A stretch of DNA of 50,217 bases from JTS-RE37 sp041744575 (GTDB lineage Bacteria > Bacteroidota > Bacteroidia > Flavobacteriales > Flavobacteriaceae), in NCBI GenBank assembly GCA_041744575.1, contig JBGTKP010000022.1, forward strand, positions 1 through 50,217, given 5' to 3'. Positions 41,038 through 50,088 of this stretch are shown piece by piece. Under the pieces are notes generated by a model. That model worked only from the letters and a program-made list of their open reading frames with translations, was not told where the DNA came from and did no database searches. The position numbers and the translations under genes are program-made. Numbering within the stretch: the stretch's first letter is position 1; every line of letters begins with the position of its first letter.

Positions 41038-41376
41038 ATGAACCATTACGAAACTGTTTTCATCTTGAATCCCGTTCTATCTGACACCCAGATAGAGGAA
41101 ACAGTAAAGAAATTTGAGGATTTCTTAAAAAAAAATGGAGCCAAAATGGTCTCCAAAGAGAACTGGGGGCTGAAAAAACTGGCCTATCCCATCCAGCACA
41201 AAAAGAGCGGTTTTTATCACTTGTTTGAATTTTCTGCACCAGGTGAAGCCATTGGACCTTACGAGCTGGAATTTAAAAGAGATGAACGCATCATGCGCTT
41301 TCTGACTGTCAGGCTCGACAAACATGCCATCCTATGGGCGGAGAAAAGAAGAACGAAATTAACAGCTAAAGCTTAA
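41038..41376 (+). CDS. rpsF: 30S ribosomal protein S6
   Basis: The 112-residue protein matches S6: MNHYETVFILNP at the start, WGLKKLAYPIQHKKSGFYHLFEF in the middle and RDERIMRFLTVRLD near the end, all standard for the S6 fold that binds S18 on the small-subunit platform. It is the first gene of a three-gene operon. No ssb or priB lies between it and rpsR, unlike the arrangement in many bacteria. Confidence 0.97.
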   Translation: MNHYETVFILNPVLSDTQIEETVKKFEDFLKKNGAKMVSKENWGLKKLAYPIQHKKSGFYHLFEFSAPGEAIGPYELEFKRDERIMRFLTVRLDKHAILWAEKRRTKLTAKA

Positions 41377-41379
41377 GAT

Positions 41380-41676
41380 ATGGCAACATTGCAGCAACAG
41401 GCAAAAGGAAAGAAGGACGGGGAAATCAGGTATCTGACCCCTTTAAATATAGAAACCAATACTCAGAAAAAGTATTGCCGGTTTAAGAAGTCGGGGATCA
41501 AGTATATAGACTACAAGGATCCTGACTTTTTGATGAAGTTGGTCAACGAACAGGGTAAACTGCTTCCAAGGCGTCTTACCGGGACCTCCATGAAATATCA
41601 GAGAAAGGTGGCGCAGGCGGTTAAAAGAGCCCGTCATATAGCCTTAATGCCGTATGTAGGCGATTTATTAAAATAA
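41380..41676 (+). CDS. rpsR: 30S ribosomal protein S18
   Basis: The 98 residues end with the S18 core KYCRFKKSGIKYIDYKDPDF in the middle and LPRRLTGTSMKYQRKVAQAVKRARHIALMPY across the C-terminal half. The N-terminal extension of about 30 residues (MATLQQQAKGKKDGEIRYL) is longer than in E. coli S18 (75 residues). It follows rpsF by 3 nt and forms the S6-S18 heterodimer. Confidence 0.97.
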   Translation: MATLQQQAKGKKDGEIRYLTPLNIETNTQKKYCRFKKSGIKYIDYKDPDFLMKLVNEQGKLLPRRLTGTSMKYQRKVAQAVKRARHIALMPYVGDLLK

Positions 41677-41689
41677 TTTAAGCAGGATC

Positions 41690-42142
41690 ATGGAAATCAT
41701 ATTGAAAGAAGACGTTCAGAATCTTGGATTTAAGGATGATCTGGTGCGTGTGAAAAACGGGTACGGGAGAAATTTTCTCATTCCCCGGGGCTTGGCGGCC
41801 CTTGCCACACCGTCTGCCAAAAAAGTCCTTGCGGAAAATTTGAAACAAAAGGCGCATAAGGAGAAGAAAATTATCGATGGCGCCAACAAAACTGTGGAAG
41901 CACTTAAGGAACTTGAAATAAAGATTCCGGCAAAGGTGGGTGCCGGCGACAAATTGTTTGGATCAATTACCAATATTGACCTTGCTGCAGCTCTCGAGAA
42001 AGAAGGTCAGAGCATAGACAAGAAATATATCAATATTAAAGGAGGTGCGGTAAAACGTACCGGACCTTACGAGGCGCAGATCAGACTGCATCGGGATGTG
42101 CTTTTCCTGCTTAACTTTGAGGTCACGGCAGAAAGGGCTTAA
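41690..42142 (+). CDS. rplI: 50S ribosomal protein L9
   Basis: The 150-residue protein has the L9 N-terminal signature MEIILKEDVQNLGFKDDLV followed by KNGYGRNFLIPRGLA, a long connecting helix (about 42-75) and a C-terminal domain with DKLFGSITNIDLAAAL. It closes the operon 13 nt after rpsR and is followed by a strong terminator. Confidence 0.97.
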   Translation: MEIILKEDVQNLGFKDDLVRVKNGYGRNFLIPRGLAALATPSAKKVLAENLKQKAHKEKKIIDGANKTVEALKELEIKIPAKVGAGDKLFGSITNIDLAAALEKEGQSIDKKYINIKGGAVKRTGPYEAQIRLHRDVLFLLNFEVTAERA

Positions 42143-42171
42143 AGAAACCCTGGTTTTGGTTAATAACTTCG

Positions 42172-42203
42172 AATAGCTATGCGCGCATAGCTATTTTTTT
42201 TTG
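42172..42203 (+). terminator. Terminator of the ribosomal protein operon
   Basis: A perfect 24-bp palindrome with arms AATAGCTATGCG and CGCATAGCTATT (42172-42195) is followed directly by T residues. The promoter of the next gene begins only about 10 nt later. Confidence 0.88.
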
Positions 42204-42206
42204 TTT

Positions 42207-42214
42207 TAAGTTTG
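42207..42214 (+). promoter_or_regulatory. -7 box for the Oar-like receptor gene
   Basis: TAAGTTTG matches TAnnTTTG exactly; its -33 region would fall inside the upstream terminator stem. The leader to the ATG at 42241 is about 22 nt. Confidence 0.45.
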
Positions 42215-42240
42215 CTTGTATCTCCTTAAAACCACACCAG

Positions 42241-45200
42241 ATGAAAACCGCCTTATTAATCGCCTCCCTGTTCCTTTTTATAATTCCCACAGCCTATGCC
42301 CAGGTGACCACATCTGCCATCAGGGGAATCGTTTCTGATGATGAGGGCGAGTTGCTCCTGGGAGCCAACGTTGTTGCTATTCATATGCCTACAGGCACCA
42401 GATACGGGGCGATTAGCAATGAGGATGGTCGCTTCAATCTTTTGAACCTCCGGGTAGGCGGACCCTATCAAGTGTCTATCAGTTACGTCGGCTTTAAGGC
42501 CCAGCTGACAGGAGACATTAACCTGATCCTGGGGAAGACCTTTAACCTCGATATTGTTATGGTCCCTGAAAGTCAGGCCCTCGAGGAAGTGGTGCTCAGT
42601 TCTGACCGAAGTGGAACTTTCGGCAGTGGAAGAACTGGCTCAGAAACAAGTGTTGGGCGCCGGGAACTGACAAGACTGCCCACCATTTCAAGATCTGCTG
42701 AGGATTTTACCAGACTTGAACCAACTGCCTCCTCGGGGGGTTCAGGAATTTCATTCGGAGGTCGCAATGATCAGTATAATAATTTTTCACTGGACGGTGC
42801 TATTTTCAATAATCCTTTTGGACTGGATGCCGCGACCCCCGGAGGCCAGACAAGTGCCCAACCGATATCGCTTGATGCCATTGATCAAATCCAGATATCC
42901 CTGGCCCCATATGACGTTACACAGTCAGGATTTACAGGGGCGAGCGTCAACGCTGTTACCAAAAGCGGGACCAACGAATTTTATGGTACCGCCTATGGTT
43001 TTTTCAGGAATGACGACCTTACAGGAGGCAAGATTAATGGCGAAGAGGTATTTAAAACCGGGCTGGAGCAATTACAATACGGCCTCAGTGTCGGAGGCCC
43101 CATAATTAAGAATAAATTATTCTTCTTCCTGAATTTTGAAAAGGATGACCTGACCGAATTGGGAACCGCCGGATTTACACCCAACACCGGAACCGGCGGC
43201 CTTAATGAATCCCGTGTTACGGCTTCGGATTTTCAATTGGTAAATACCTTGTTACGACAAGTAGTTATTGGAAGAGATGCGCAAGGGAATGAGGTTTTTT
43301 ATAACCCGGGCAGGTTCCAGGATTTCAATTTTGATCAGGAGTCTACCAAAGGCATTTTCAAACTGGATTGGAACATCAATGACAACAACCGGCTGGCCAT
43401 CATCTACAATTTCCTCAACGCAAGCAAAGAGAAGCCCGCACATCCTTCGGCATTAGGTTTCCGGGGTCCCAACGCTTCTACCCTCCAGTTTGAAAACTCA
43501 GGATATGAGATCAATAATAACATACGTTCCTTTCAATTGGAGTTGAACAGTACGCTTTCGGAGGAGGCATCCAACAAATTACAAATGGGTTATACCCACT
43601 TTGATGATTTCCGGGATCCGCTCTCCTCACCGGCACCTACCATTACCATCCTGGATGCCAGCGGGAGTTCCAATTACATCATTGCCGGACATGAACCTTT
43701 CTCCATTCATAATACCTTGGACCAGAAGGTGTTTCAGGTTACAGATAACCTCAATTTTTTCAAGGGGGATCATACTTTTACGGTCGGATTTTCCTTTGAA
43801 AAGTTTCAATTTGACAACTCTTTCAACCTTGGGACCTATGGCGCCCAGGGCGTTTTTTTTCCAACTACGACCATCACCGACTTCCCCACCTTTGCAAGCT
43901 CAGGCCAGTTGCAGGCGGCTTTCAATGATGCGATAAATACTGACAATTCCCTGGAAATGAACGGCACTGGCAATCCCGGAGGTTGGGCTTTGGCCGAAAC
44001 CAATGTCGGACAGCTGGCATTTTACCTGCAGGATGAATGGGACCTCACCGAAAATTTCAAACTTACCTATGGGGTACGATTTGATAAACCACTTTATTTT
44101 GACACCTCCGAAAAGGTCCGCGAGAATATTGCCAGGAAAGGTGGGGCTGCAGGCACTTATATTCCTTCCATTACTTATTTCGATCCCGAAACAGGAAATT
44201 CTGTGCTTCTGGATTCGGAGGAAATGCCGGATAACAGTTTCCTGATATCACCAAGACTAGGGTTTAACTGGGATGTCAATGGAGATAATACATTACAATT
44301 ACGCGGAGGTTCCGGGTTATTCACAGGGCGTTTCCCGTTCGTATGGCTGGGCAACCAGGTGCAGGGGGTCGACTTTTTCTTCTACCAGGTCGTAGACCCG
44401 GATTTTCAGTTTCCACAGGTTTGGCGTACAAATATAGGTGTGGACAAGCAATTTGAAAATGCAGTCGTCCTGACAGCAGATTTCAGTTATACAAAGGAAA
44501 TTAATGCCGCTCACGTGCAAAATTGGGGACTGGATGCACCTTCCGGGAACTTAACCGGCCCGGACAGCAGGCCGGTCTATCTGAATAGTGATAAATCCCA
44601 GATTTTTGGCGGACCTACCAACGCCTATGTTTTTACCAATTCAGATCAGGGCCGTATTATCAATGCTTCTGTAAAAGCGCAGAAAACGTGGGATGATGGT
44701 TTATATGCCTTGCTCGCTTACAGTTATCTGAACGCGAAGGAGGTCAACTCAATTGAGGCTGAGATCACGGGCGATGCTTTTGCCGCCAATGCGATTTCAG
44801 GGAATTCAAATGACGATGTACTGGCTTTTTCCCGATATGGAGATACACACCGGTTTATCGGAGTGGCATCTAAGGCATTTTCGTTCGGAACTACCATTTC
44901 AACTTTTTTTGAATACGCCAGCGGGGGCCGGTACAATTATATTTACGGAGGGGATATAAATAATGATGGGTCCAGTATCAATGACCTGCTCTATATCCCA
45001 ACTGCCGCGGAGGTATCCCAGATGACCTTTAGCGGAGGAGGGCAGGCCGAAGCCTTCGAAGCCTTCATACAACAGGACGACTATTTAAGCGACAACCGTG
45101 GTAGTTATGCAGAACGATACGGGGCACTGGCGCCCTGGAAGGGCAGATGGGATGTAAAATTACTACAGGATATCCGGCTGGCCCCAAAGAATGTATTACA

Positions 45201-45417
45201 GTTAAGCATAGATGTATTGAATATCGGGAATCTGGTCAACTCAGATTGGGGTGTAGTTGAAGAACCTGGTTTTAATCAGCTCATTGGCGTGAGTGTAGAT
45301 GCCGACAGCAATCCCACGTATACTTTTGATCCGGGAAGAACATCAACTTATACGCCTGCCACCGATGCCCGTTCCAGGTGGCGGGCCCAGGTTGGGGTCC
45401 GATATATCTTTAACTGA
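42241..45417 (+). CDS. Oar-like TonB-dependent receptor with carboxypeptidase-regulatory domain
   Basis: The 1058-residue outer-membrane protein has a Sec signal peptide (cleavage after YAQ, about 21). A carboxypeptidase-regulatory-like domain (about 23-112, IRGIVSDDEGELLLGANVVA) and a plug domain follow, the plug containing the Gly/Ser-rich RTGSETSVGRRELTRLP and GGRNDQYNNFSLDGAIFNNPFG. A large barrel ends in VGVRYIFN. The plug pattern and length match the Oar/OmpA-related receptors of Myxococcus and Bacteroidota rather than SusC, and no SusD partner is present. Its substrate is unknown; peptide or protein uptake or surface signalling are possibilities. Confidence 0.9.
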   Translation: MKTALLIASLFLFIIPTAYAQVTTSAIRGIVSDDEGELLLGANVVAIHMPTGTRYGAISNEDGRFNLLNLRVGGPYQVSISYVGFKAQLTGDINLILGKTFNLDIVMVPESQALEEVVLSSDRSGTFGSGRTGSETSVGRRELTRLPTISRSAEDFTRLEPTASSGGSGISFGGRNDQYNNFSLDGAIFNNPFGLDAATPGGQTSAQPISLDAIDQIQISLAPYDVTQSGFTGASVNAVTKSGTNEFYGTAYGFFRNDDLTGGKINGEEVFKTGLEQLQYGLSVGGPIIKNKLFFFLNFEKDDLTELGTAGFTPNTGTGGLNESRVTASDFQLVNTLLRQVVIGRDAQGNEVFYNPGRFQDFNFDQESTKGIFKLDWNINDNNRLAIIYNFLNASKEKPAHPSALGFRGPNASTLQFENSGYEINNNIRSFQLELNSTLSEEASNKLQMGYTHFDDFRDPLSSPAPTITILDASGSSNYIIAGHEPFSIHNTLDQKVFQVTDNLNFFKGDHTFTVGFSFEKFQFDNSFNLGTYGAQGVFFPTTTITDFPTFASSGQLQAAFNDAINTDNSLEMNGTGNPGGWALAETNVGQLAFYLQDEWDLTENFKLTYGVRFDKPLYFDTSEKVRENIARKGGAAGTYIPSITYFDPETGNSVLLDSEEMPDNSFLISPRLGFNWDVNGDNTLQLRGGSGLFTGRFPFVWLGNQVQGVDFFFYQVVDPDFQFPQVWRTNIGVDKQFENAVVLTADFSYTKEINAAHVQNWGLDAPSGNLTGPDSRPVYLNSDKSQIFGGPTNAYVFTNSDQGRIINASVKAQKTWDDGLYALLAYSYLNAKEVNSIEAEITGDAFAANAISGNSNDDVLAFSRYGDTHRFIGVASKAFSFGTTISTFFEYASGGRYNYIYGGDINNDGSSINDLLYIPTAAEVSQMTFSGGGQAEAFEAFIQQDDYLSDNRGSYAERYGALAPWKGRWDVKLLQDIRLAPKNVLQLSIDVLNIGNLVNSDWGVVEEPGFNQLIGVSVDADSNPTYTFDPGRTSTYTPATDARSRWRAQVGVRYIFN

Positions 45418-45453
45418 TCTGCAATTTTATAGTTTGACTAACAACGGATTAAA

Positions 45454-45478
45454 ATCCTGCGTGTTATTTTTGCAGGAT
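45454..45478 (+). promoter_or_regulatory. -7 box and start-codon hairpin of the DUF6495 gene
   Basis: TATTTTTG (45465-45472) matches TAnnTTTG and ends only 4 nt before the ATG at 45477, implying a nearly leaderless transcript. ATCCTGC (45454-45460) and GCAGGAT (45472-45478) form a perfect 7-bp inverted repeat running into the start codon. In a read-through transcript this would mask the ATG; in the short transcript the upstream arm would be missing. Confidence 0.4.
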
Positions 45479-45953
45479 GAAATACAGACGACTCACCAGG
45501 GAACAGTTTCAGGAACTTGAACAGGAGTTCATCAATTTCCTGGCCACCCAATCGATCACCGCCGACGAATGGAGCCGAATAAAAGCGGATAAGCCTGCCG
45601 TAGCAGAAGAGGAACTTGATGTTTTCAGTGACCTTATCTGGGAAGGTGTATTGAAAAATGTGTCCTATCTGGAGCAGATTTCAGAGCATCATATGCATCT
45701 TTTCCATCTGACTGAAGGGGCCATTCAACTTATCTCGATCAAGATCCTCAACCCTGACCTCAGCCTGCTGACTTCTGAAGGTTTTACATGGTTCCGAAAG
45801 CACTGGCAATCGGAGGCCGTAGAATATCTCACAGCCTCCAAACTCTATTCGGACGAACGGAACCTGGATGTTTTCCGACTCATAGAGCAAGGAGCCGTCA
45901 TTACAAAAGGTGACCTATACCGATGGTTTGACAGCGTAATTGCAACCGCCTGA
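45477..45953 (+). CDS. DUF6495 family protein
   Basis: The 158-residue cytoplasmic protein, mostly helical and acidic, has no signal or membrane segment. The start MKYRRLTREQFQELEQEFINFL and the later SEHHMHLFHL and WFRKHWQSEAVEYLTASKLYSDERN are, from memory, hallmarks of DUF6495 in flavobacteria. No function is known. Two adjacent histidines (HHMH) could bind a metal. It stands alone between the receptor gene and hisS. Confidence 0.75.
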   Translation: MKYRRLTREQFQELEQEFINFLATQSITADEWSRIKADKPAVAEEELDVFSDLIWEGVLKNVSYLEQISEHHMHLFHLTEGAIQLISIKILNPDLSLLTSEGFTWFRKHWQSEAVEYLTASKLYSDERNLDVFRLIEQGAVITKGDLYRWFDSVIATA

Positions 45954-46031
45954 TAATGCCGCCTACCTGATGCCATTGACATCAATAGGTCATTCCTTAT
46001 TTTCCCGGCAGGATTTGTTTTCGGGCGCAGC

Positions 46032-46062
46032 TTGAATAAATGGGCGTAGAAACCGATATTTG
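46032..46062 (+). promoter_or_regulatory. Candidate promoter of hisS
   Basis: TTG (46032-46034), 20 nt, then GATATTTG (46055-46062), one base off TAnnTTTG. The leader to the hisS ATG would be about 58 nt. I saw no T-box or other attenuator in it. Confidence 0.45.
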
Positions 46063-46125
46063 CTCCACTTAGTTTGCTGACAGAACCAATTTATTTTAGC
46101 AGCAGACAGGCACAGATAAATTGAT

Positions 46126-47502
46126 ATGGCACAGAAACCATCCATTCCAAAGGGGACGCGGGATTTTACTCCTGAAGAAATAGCCAAACGCTCCTATATT
46201 ACCGAAGTCATAAAAAAGCACTTTACACTTTTTGGCTTTCTGCCTATCGAGACCCCTTCATTTGAAAATTCTGAAACCCTTTTGGGGAAGTACGGGGAAG
46301 ATGGAGACCGCCTCATCTTTAAAATCCTGAATTCAGGAGATTTCTTAAACAAATTGAAAGAAGAGATTTATCAGTCCCGCCGTTCAGAAAGTTTTGCCAC
46401 CTTCATATCGGAAAAAGCCCTGCGTTATGACCTGACGGTCCCATTTGCCCGATATGTGGTCATGCACCAGCATGAGATCAATTTTCCGTTCAAGCGATAC
46501 CAGATGCAGCCCGTCTGGCGGGCAGACCGGCCTCAGATGGGTCGATACCGGGAATTTTACCAGTGTGATGCGGACGTGGTCGGAGCCTATTCCCTTCTCC
46601 AGGAGGTCGAGTTTATTCAGCTGTATGATGCTGTCTTTGATGAGCTAAAGTTAAAGGGGGTGACGATCAAATTGAACAATCGTAAGGTGCTGAGCGGAAT
46701 TGCCGGAATGATCGGGGCACAAGAGCATTTAATTGCGTTCACAGTGGCCCTGGATAAGCTGGATAAAATAGGCGTTGAGGGAGTAAAAGATGAAATGCGG
46801 AACAAAGGTATATCTCAGGAAGCTATAGATCGGTCAGCACCCCTGTTTGATCTGAATGGAAGTAATCAGGAACAATTAAAGCATTTGGCGGAACTATTAA
46901 AAGGATCCCCCATTGGCAGCGAGGGAGTAGCCGAACTGGCTTATGTTTGTGATGTTCTGGAAGATGTCGGACTAAAGTCGGCAGACTGTAAAATAGACGT
47001 CACTCTGGCAAGAGGCCTGAATTACTACACCGGGAGTATTTTTGAAGTATCTGCTCCACAAGCTGTGACTATGGGTTCGATTGGCGGTGGTGGACGCTAC
47101 GACGACCTTACCGGGAATTTTGGCCTGAAAGGAGTCAGTGGTGTAGGTATTTCCTTTGGATTGGACAGGATGTATCTGGTGCTGGAGGAACTGGGCCTAT
47201 TTCCAGAGAGGTTGCAGCAAACCCTTAAAGTTCTCTGTGTCAATTTCGGGGGAAAGGCGGCGATTGCTTCCCTTAAAATGGTTACAACTTTGAGGAATGC
47301 AGGAATTCCGGCCGATCTATATCCCGGAGATGTGAAACTGCAGAAGCAATTCAAATACGCGGACCAACGCAACATACCTTATGTCATTTCAATTGGGGAC
47401 AAAGAACTAACAGAAGGAAATTTTTTGGTGAAGAACATGAAAAACGGGGAAGAGTCTGTGTATAAAATAAAAATGCCGGAAGCCTTTCTTTCACAGTTAT
47501 AA
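46126..47502 (+). CDS. hisS: Histidine-tRNA ligase
   Basis: The 458-residue class II synthetase charges tRNA-His. It has PKGTRDFTPEE at 7-17, motif 2 with RYQMQPVWRADRPQMGRYREF, histidine-binding ARGLNYYTGSIFEV, motif 3 GGGGRYDDL and a C-terminal anticodon-binding domain (about 365-458). Its last 6 nt overlap the end of the convergent NUDIX gene. Confidence 0.97.
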   Translation: MAQKPSIPKGTRDFTPEEIAKRSYITEVIKKHFTLFGFLPIETPSFENSETLLGKYGEDGDRLIFKILNSGDFLNKLKEEIYQSRRSESFATFISEKALRYDLTVPFARYVVMHQHEINFPFKRYQMQPVWRADRPQMGRYREFYQCDADVVGAYSLLQEVEFIQLYDAVFDELKLKGVTIKLNNRKVLSGIAGMIGAQEHLIAFTVALDKLDKIGVEGVKDEMRNKGISQEAIDRSAPLFDLNGSNQEQLKHLAELLKGSPIGSEGVAELAYVCDVLEDVGLKSADCKIDVTLARGLNYYTGSIFEVSAPQAVTMGSIGGGGRYDDLTGNFGLKGVSGVGISFGLDRMYLVLEELGLFPERLQQTLKVLCVNFGGKAAIASLKMVTTLRNAGIPADLYPGDVKLQKQFKYADQRNIPYVISIGDKELTEGNFLVKNMKNGEESVYKIKMPEAFLSQL

Positions 47503-48045
47503 CTTTTTTTGGATGGCACTGATGACCGAAGCATAGTAATTGGTCCCGTGCGGCACATATTTGGAAGGAAGGGCCAAACCCCAGACCTCTTCTGAAAACC
47601 TGAGTAAAGGCACCAAAGCCAGGTCGTCTACTTCACTCTCCTGCTTCAAAAGGCCCGACACAGGAACCTTGAGTTCGCTGATAAAGGTATGGTGGTACTC
47701 ACTGTCCACCAGGGTGTCCGTGTGCCGATGCACGGATCGGAAAACACCTATCTTTTCCAGATCGGAGGCCTGAAGTTCCAGACCGATTTCTTCCTTAACC
47801 TCCCGGAGGGCAGCAGTAATTATTTCCTCTCCGGCAGCTATATGACCGGCTACGGAAACATCCCAAAGAAGCGGATGTGTTTCTTTGACCGCCGCACGTT
47901 TCTGGAGTAATAAGAGGCCGTTGGCTGTATATAACCAGACATGAACGGTTGGGTGGAAAAGGCCTTTCCTGTGGGCCATGGATTTAAGCATCGTTTCCCC
48001 TGTCCTATTTCCTTCCTCGTCCAGTATGTCTACCAGTTCATCCAC
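47497..48045 (-). CDS. NUDIX hydrolase
   Basis: The 182 residues contain a full NUDIX box, from GHIAAGEEIITAAL to REVKEEIGLEL (G-x5-E-x7-REVKEEIG). The opening MDELVDILDEEGNRTGE and HPTVHVWLYTANGLLLLQKRA resemble the YfcD/isopentenyl-diphosphate isomerase-like branch. It hydrolyses a nucleoside diphosphate linked to another moiety; the substrate is not predictable. The M42 peptidase gene lies 15 bp upstream on the same strand, so the two probably form an operon. Confidence 0.92.
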   Translation of the reverse strand: MDELVDILDEEGNRTGETMLKSMAHRKGLFHPTVHVWLYTANGLLLLQKRAAVKETHPLLWDVSVAGHIAAGEEIITAALREVKEEIGLELQASDLEKIGVFRSVHRHTDTLVDSEYHHTFISELKVPVSGLLKQESEVDDLALVPLLRFSEEVWGLALPSKYVPHGTNYYASVISAIQKKL

Positions 48046-48060
48046 AGGCCATAAATTCTT

Positions 48061-49149
48061 TCAGTCGAAATAACTAAAGGTCTCCCCGTCCCTGATAGTC
48101 AAAAGCGTTTCATAAATCAGACGTATGACGTTTTCCACATCATCTCTGTGCACTGTTTCCACAGTGGTGTGCATATAACGCAGTGGCAATGAAATGAGTG
48201 CGGAGGCCACCCCACCATTGCTGTAGGCAAAGGCGTCGGTGTCTGTGCCGGTGGCCCTGGATGCTGCCAGGCGCTGAAAAGGGATCTTTTTCTTTTCCGC
48301 AGTTTGAAGAATGCGCTCGCGCAATTTGTTCTGTACAGCGGGAGCGTAACTTATTACCGGGCCCGCTCCAATTTCCGTATGACCTTCTTTTTTTTTGTCG
48401 ATCATGGGTGTTGTGGTGTCATGGCACACATCTGTGATGATGGCGGCATTTGGTCTGATTCGCTGGGTAATCATTTCGGCACCCCTTAGCCCTATTTCTT
48501 CCTGAACGGAATTCGTGATATAGAGGCCAAACGGGAGTTTCTTTTTATTTTCAGAGAGCAATCTTCCCACTTCTGCGATCATAAAACCCCCGACCCGGTT
48601 ATCTATGGCCCTGCAGACAAATTTGTTTTTATTGAGAAGCTGGAATTCATCCGGGTAGGTAATGACACATCCCACGTGAACCCCCATTTTCAAGACCTCT
48701 TTTTTATCCCTGGCCCCTATGTCTATGAAGATATTTTCGATTTTCGGCGGTTCTTCCTTGCTCTTATCTCTCGTATGAATGGCCGGCCAGCCGAATATAC
48801 CTTTTACGATGCCACCCGAGGTGTGAATATTCACCCATTTGGAAGGCGCGATCTGATGGTCGCTTCCACCGTTGCGGATGACGTAGATCAGGCCATCATC
48901 CGTTATATAATTCACATACCAGGAAATCTCATCAGAGTGCCCTTCGATAACCACCCTGTATTTTGCATCCGGGTTGATGATGCCTACAGCAGTTCCGTAG
49001 GTATCTGTGATAAAAGAATCTGTGTAGGGTTTAAGGTAGTTCATCCATAACTTCTGCCCTTCCCACTCATAGCCTGTGGGGGAGGCATTGTTCAGATATT
49101 TTTCAAAAAAATCAATTGATTTTTTAGTGAGGATTTTCTTTTCGGCCAT
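48061..49149 (-). CDS. M42-family metallopeptidase (glutamyl aminopeptidase/endoglucanase-like)
   Basis: From the ATG at 49149 the protein has 362 residues. An ATG at 49170 overlaps the promoter box, so it is excluded. Di-metal ligands are visible: His71 in IEGHSDE, Asp in CRAIDNRVGG, the Glu pair in QEEIGLRG, and Asp in ITDVCHD; RATGTDTDAF near the end is also typical. M42 enzymes are large tetrahedral aminopeptidases that degrade peptides in the cytosol. The precise specificity is unknown. Confidence 0.93.
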   Translation of the reverse strand: MAEKKILTKKSIDFFEKYLNNASPTGYEWEGQKLWMNYLKPYTDSFITDTYGTAVGIINPDAKYRVVIEGHSDEISWYVNYITDDGLIYVIRNGGSDHQIAPSKWVNIHTSGGIVKGIFGWPAIHTRDKSKEEPPKIENIFIDIGARDKKEVLKMGVHVGCVITYPDEFQLLNKNKFVCRAIDNRVGGFMIAEVGRLLSENKKKLPFGLYITNSVQEEIGLRGAEMITQRIRPNAAIITDVCHDTTTPMIDKKKEGHTEIGAGPVISYAPAVQNKLRERILQTAEKKKIPFQRLAASRATGTDTDAFAYSNGGVASALISLPLRYMHTTVETVHRDDVENVIRLIYETLLTIRDGETFSYFD

Positions 49150-49167
49150 AGAGATGCATTTTAAGTG

Positions 49168-49175
49168 CAAACTTA
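49168..49175 (-). promoter_or_regulatory. -7 box for the M42 peptidase gene
   Basis: TAAGTTTG on the minus strand matches TAnnTTTG exactly, followed by CA. Transcription would begin near 49163, leaving about 14 nt to the ATG at 49149 and excluding the upstream ATG at 49170. Confidence 0.5.
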
Positions 49176-49219
49176 GCGATATTCACTTTTATTTAATAAT
49201 AGGCGGGCAGGTTTATCGT

Positions 49220-49227
49220 TAATTTTG
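49220..49227 (+). promoter_or_regulatory. -7 box for the DUF4294 gene
   Basis: TAATTTTG matches TAnnTTTG exactly and leaves about 20 nt of leader to the ATG at 49253. No -33 TTG is evident. Confidence 0.42.
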
Positions 49228-49252
49228 GCAGGACTTTTGTTTAAGACGGCGT

Positions 49253-49939
49253 ATGAGGCTAAAATCACTGAGGCATCTGATTTACCTGCTTCCTTTTCTG
49301 GGACTGGGTCAGGTTGAGGAAACTCCTTTGGATTCGATCTCCGAGCAGATGATCATTATTGAGGGAGATTCTATTTTTCAAAAGTATATCCCTTTGGATG
49401 AAGTGTATATATTTGGCAAACTTGATTTTTCAAGTTATGATGAAAAATTGCGCTATTATATCCTGCGCAGGAAGACTATTAAAGTCTATCCGTACGCCAA
49501 GCTTGCCTCTGAGCGTCTTGTAGAGCTCAATGACAGTCTGGAAAAGATTAAATCGAACCGCAAACGGAAAAAGTATACCAAGCATATTCAAAAATATATT
49601 GAGGAGGAGTTTTCTGAGGAATTGAAAAAACTGACCCGCACTGAGGGTCAGATTCTGGTAAAACTTATTTACCGGCAGACGGGAAGCACCGCTTTTAATC
49701 TGGTCAGGGAGTTGCGCAGCGGCTGGAGGGCTTTCTGGTACAATACGACCGCCAAATTATTTAAAATAAGCATTAAGGAAGAGTACCATCCGGAGTCGGT
49801 CCATGAGGACTATCTCATCGAAGATATCCTTCAAAGGGCGTTTGCCGCGAATGTCCTGGTGCGTCAGAAGTCAGTACTCGAGTTTGACTATAATTCCCTG
49901 ACGAATAAATGGAGCAAGAAGGAGAAGTCTAAAAATTAA
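49253..49939 (+). CDS. DUF4294 protein
   Basis: The 228 residues have a short N-terminal hydrophobic stretch (about 8-20, LIYLLPFLGLG) that may be an export signal. The DUF4294 domain follows: LDEVYIFGKLDF, YYILRRKTIKVYPYAKLASERLVEL, a Lys-rich helix, and GQILVKLIYRQTGSTAFNLVRELRSGWRAFWYN in two blocks. The C-terminus is basic. The family is restricted mainly to Bacteroidota and is uncharacterised. It is followed by a terminator and then the rRNA-type promoter. Confidence 0.8.
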   Translation: MRLKSLRHLIYLLPFLGLGQVEETPLDSISEQMIIIEGDSIFQKYIPLDEVYIFGKLDFSSYDEKLRYYILRRKTIKVYPYAKLASERLVELNDSLEKIKSNRKRKKYTKHIQKYIEEEFSEELKKLTRTEGQILVKLIYRQTGSTAFNLVRELRSGWRAFWYNTTAKLFKISIKEEYHPESVHEDYLIEDILQRAFAANVLVRQKSVLEFDYNSLTNKWSKKEKSKN

Positions 49940-49993
49940 TTGCATTGCTTCAGAAAATAGCTTATCTTACTTATCCTTTTTTGATCAGCTCCT

Positions 49994-50014
49994 ACGAGCA
50001 TAAGGCTCGTTTTT
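49994..50014 (+). terminator. Terminator after the DUF4294 gene
   Basis: ACGAGC (49994-49999) and GCTCGT (50005-50010) form a 6-bp stem with a 5-nt loop followed by a run of five T residues (counting the last base of the stem). Confidence 0.7.
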
Positions 50015-50088
50015 AGCGGGTTAAAAAAGCAGTCAGAAAAAATTATTAAAATAACCTCAAAATTTAGTGACTTATAAAAAAAGTCTTT

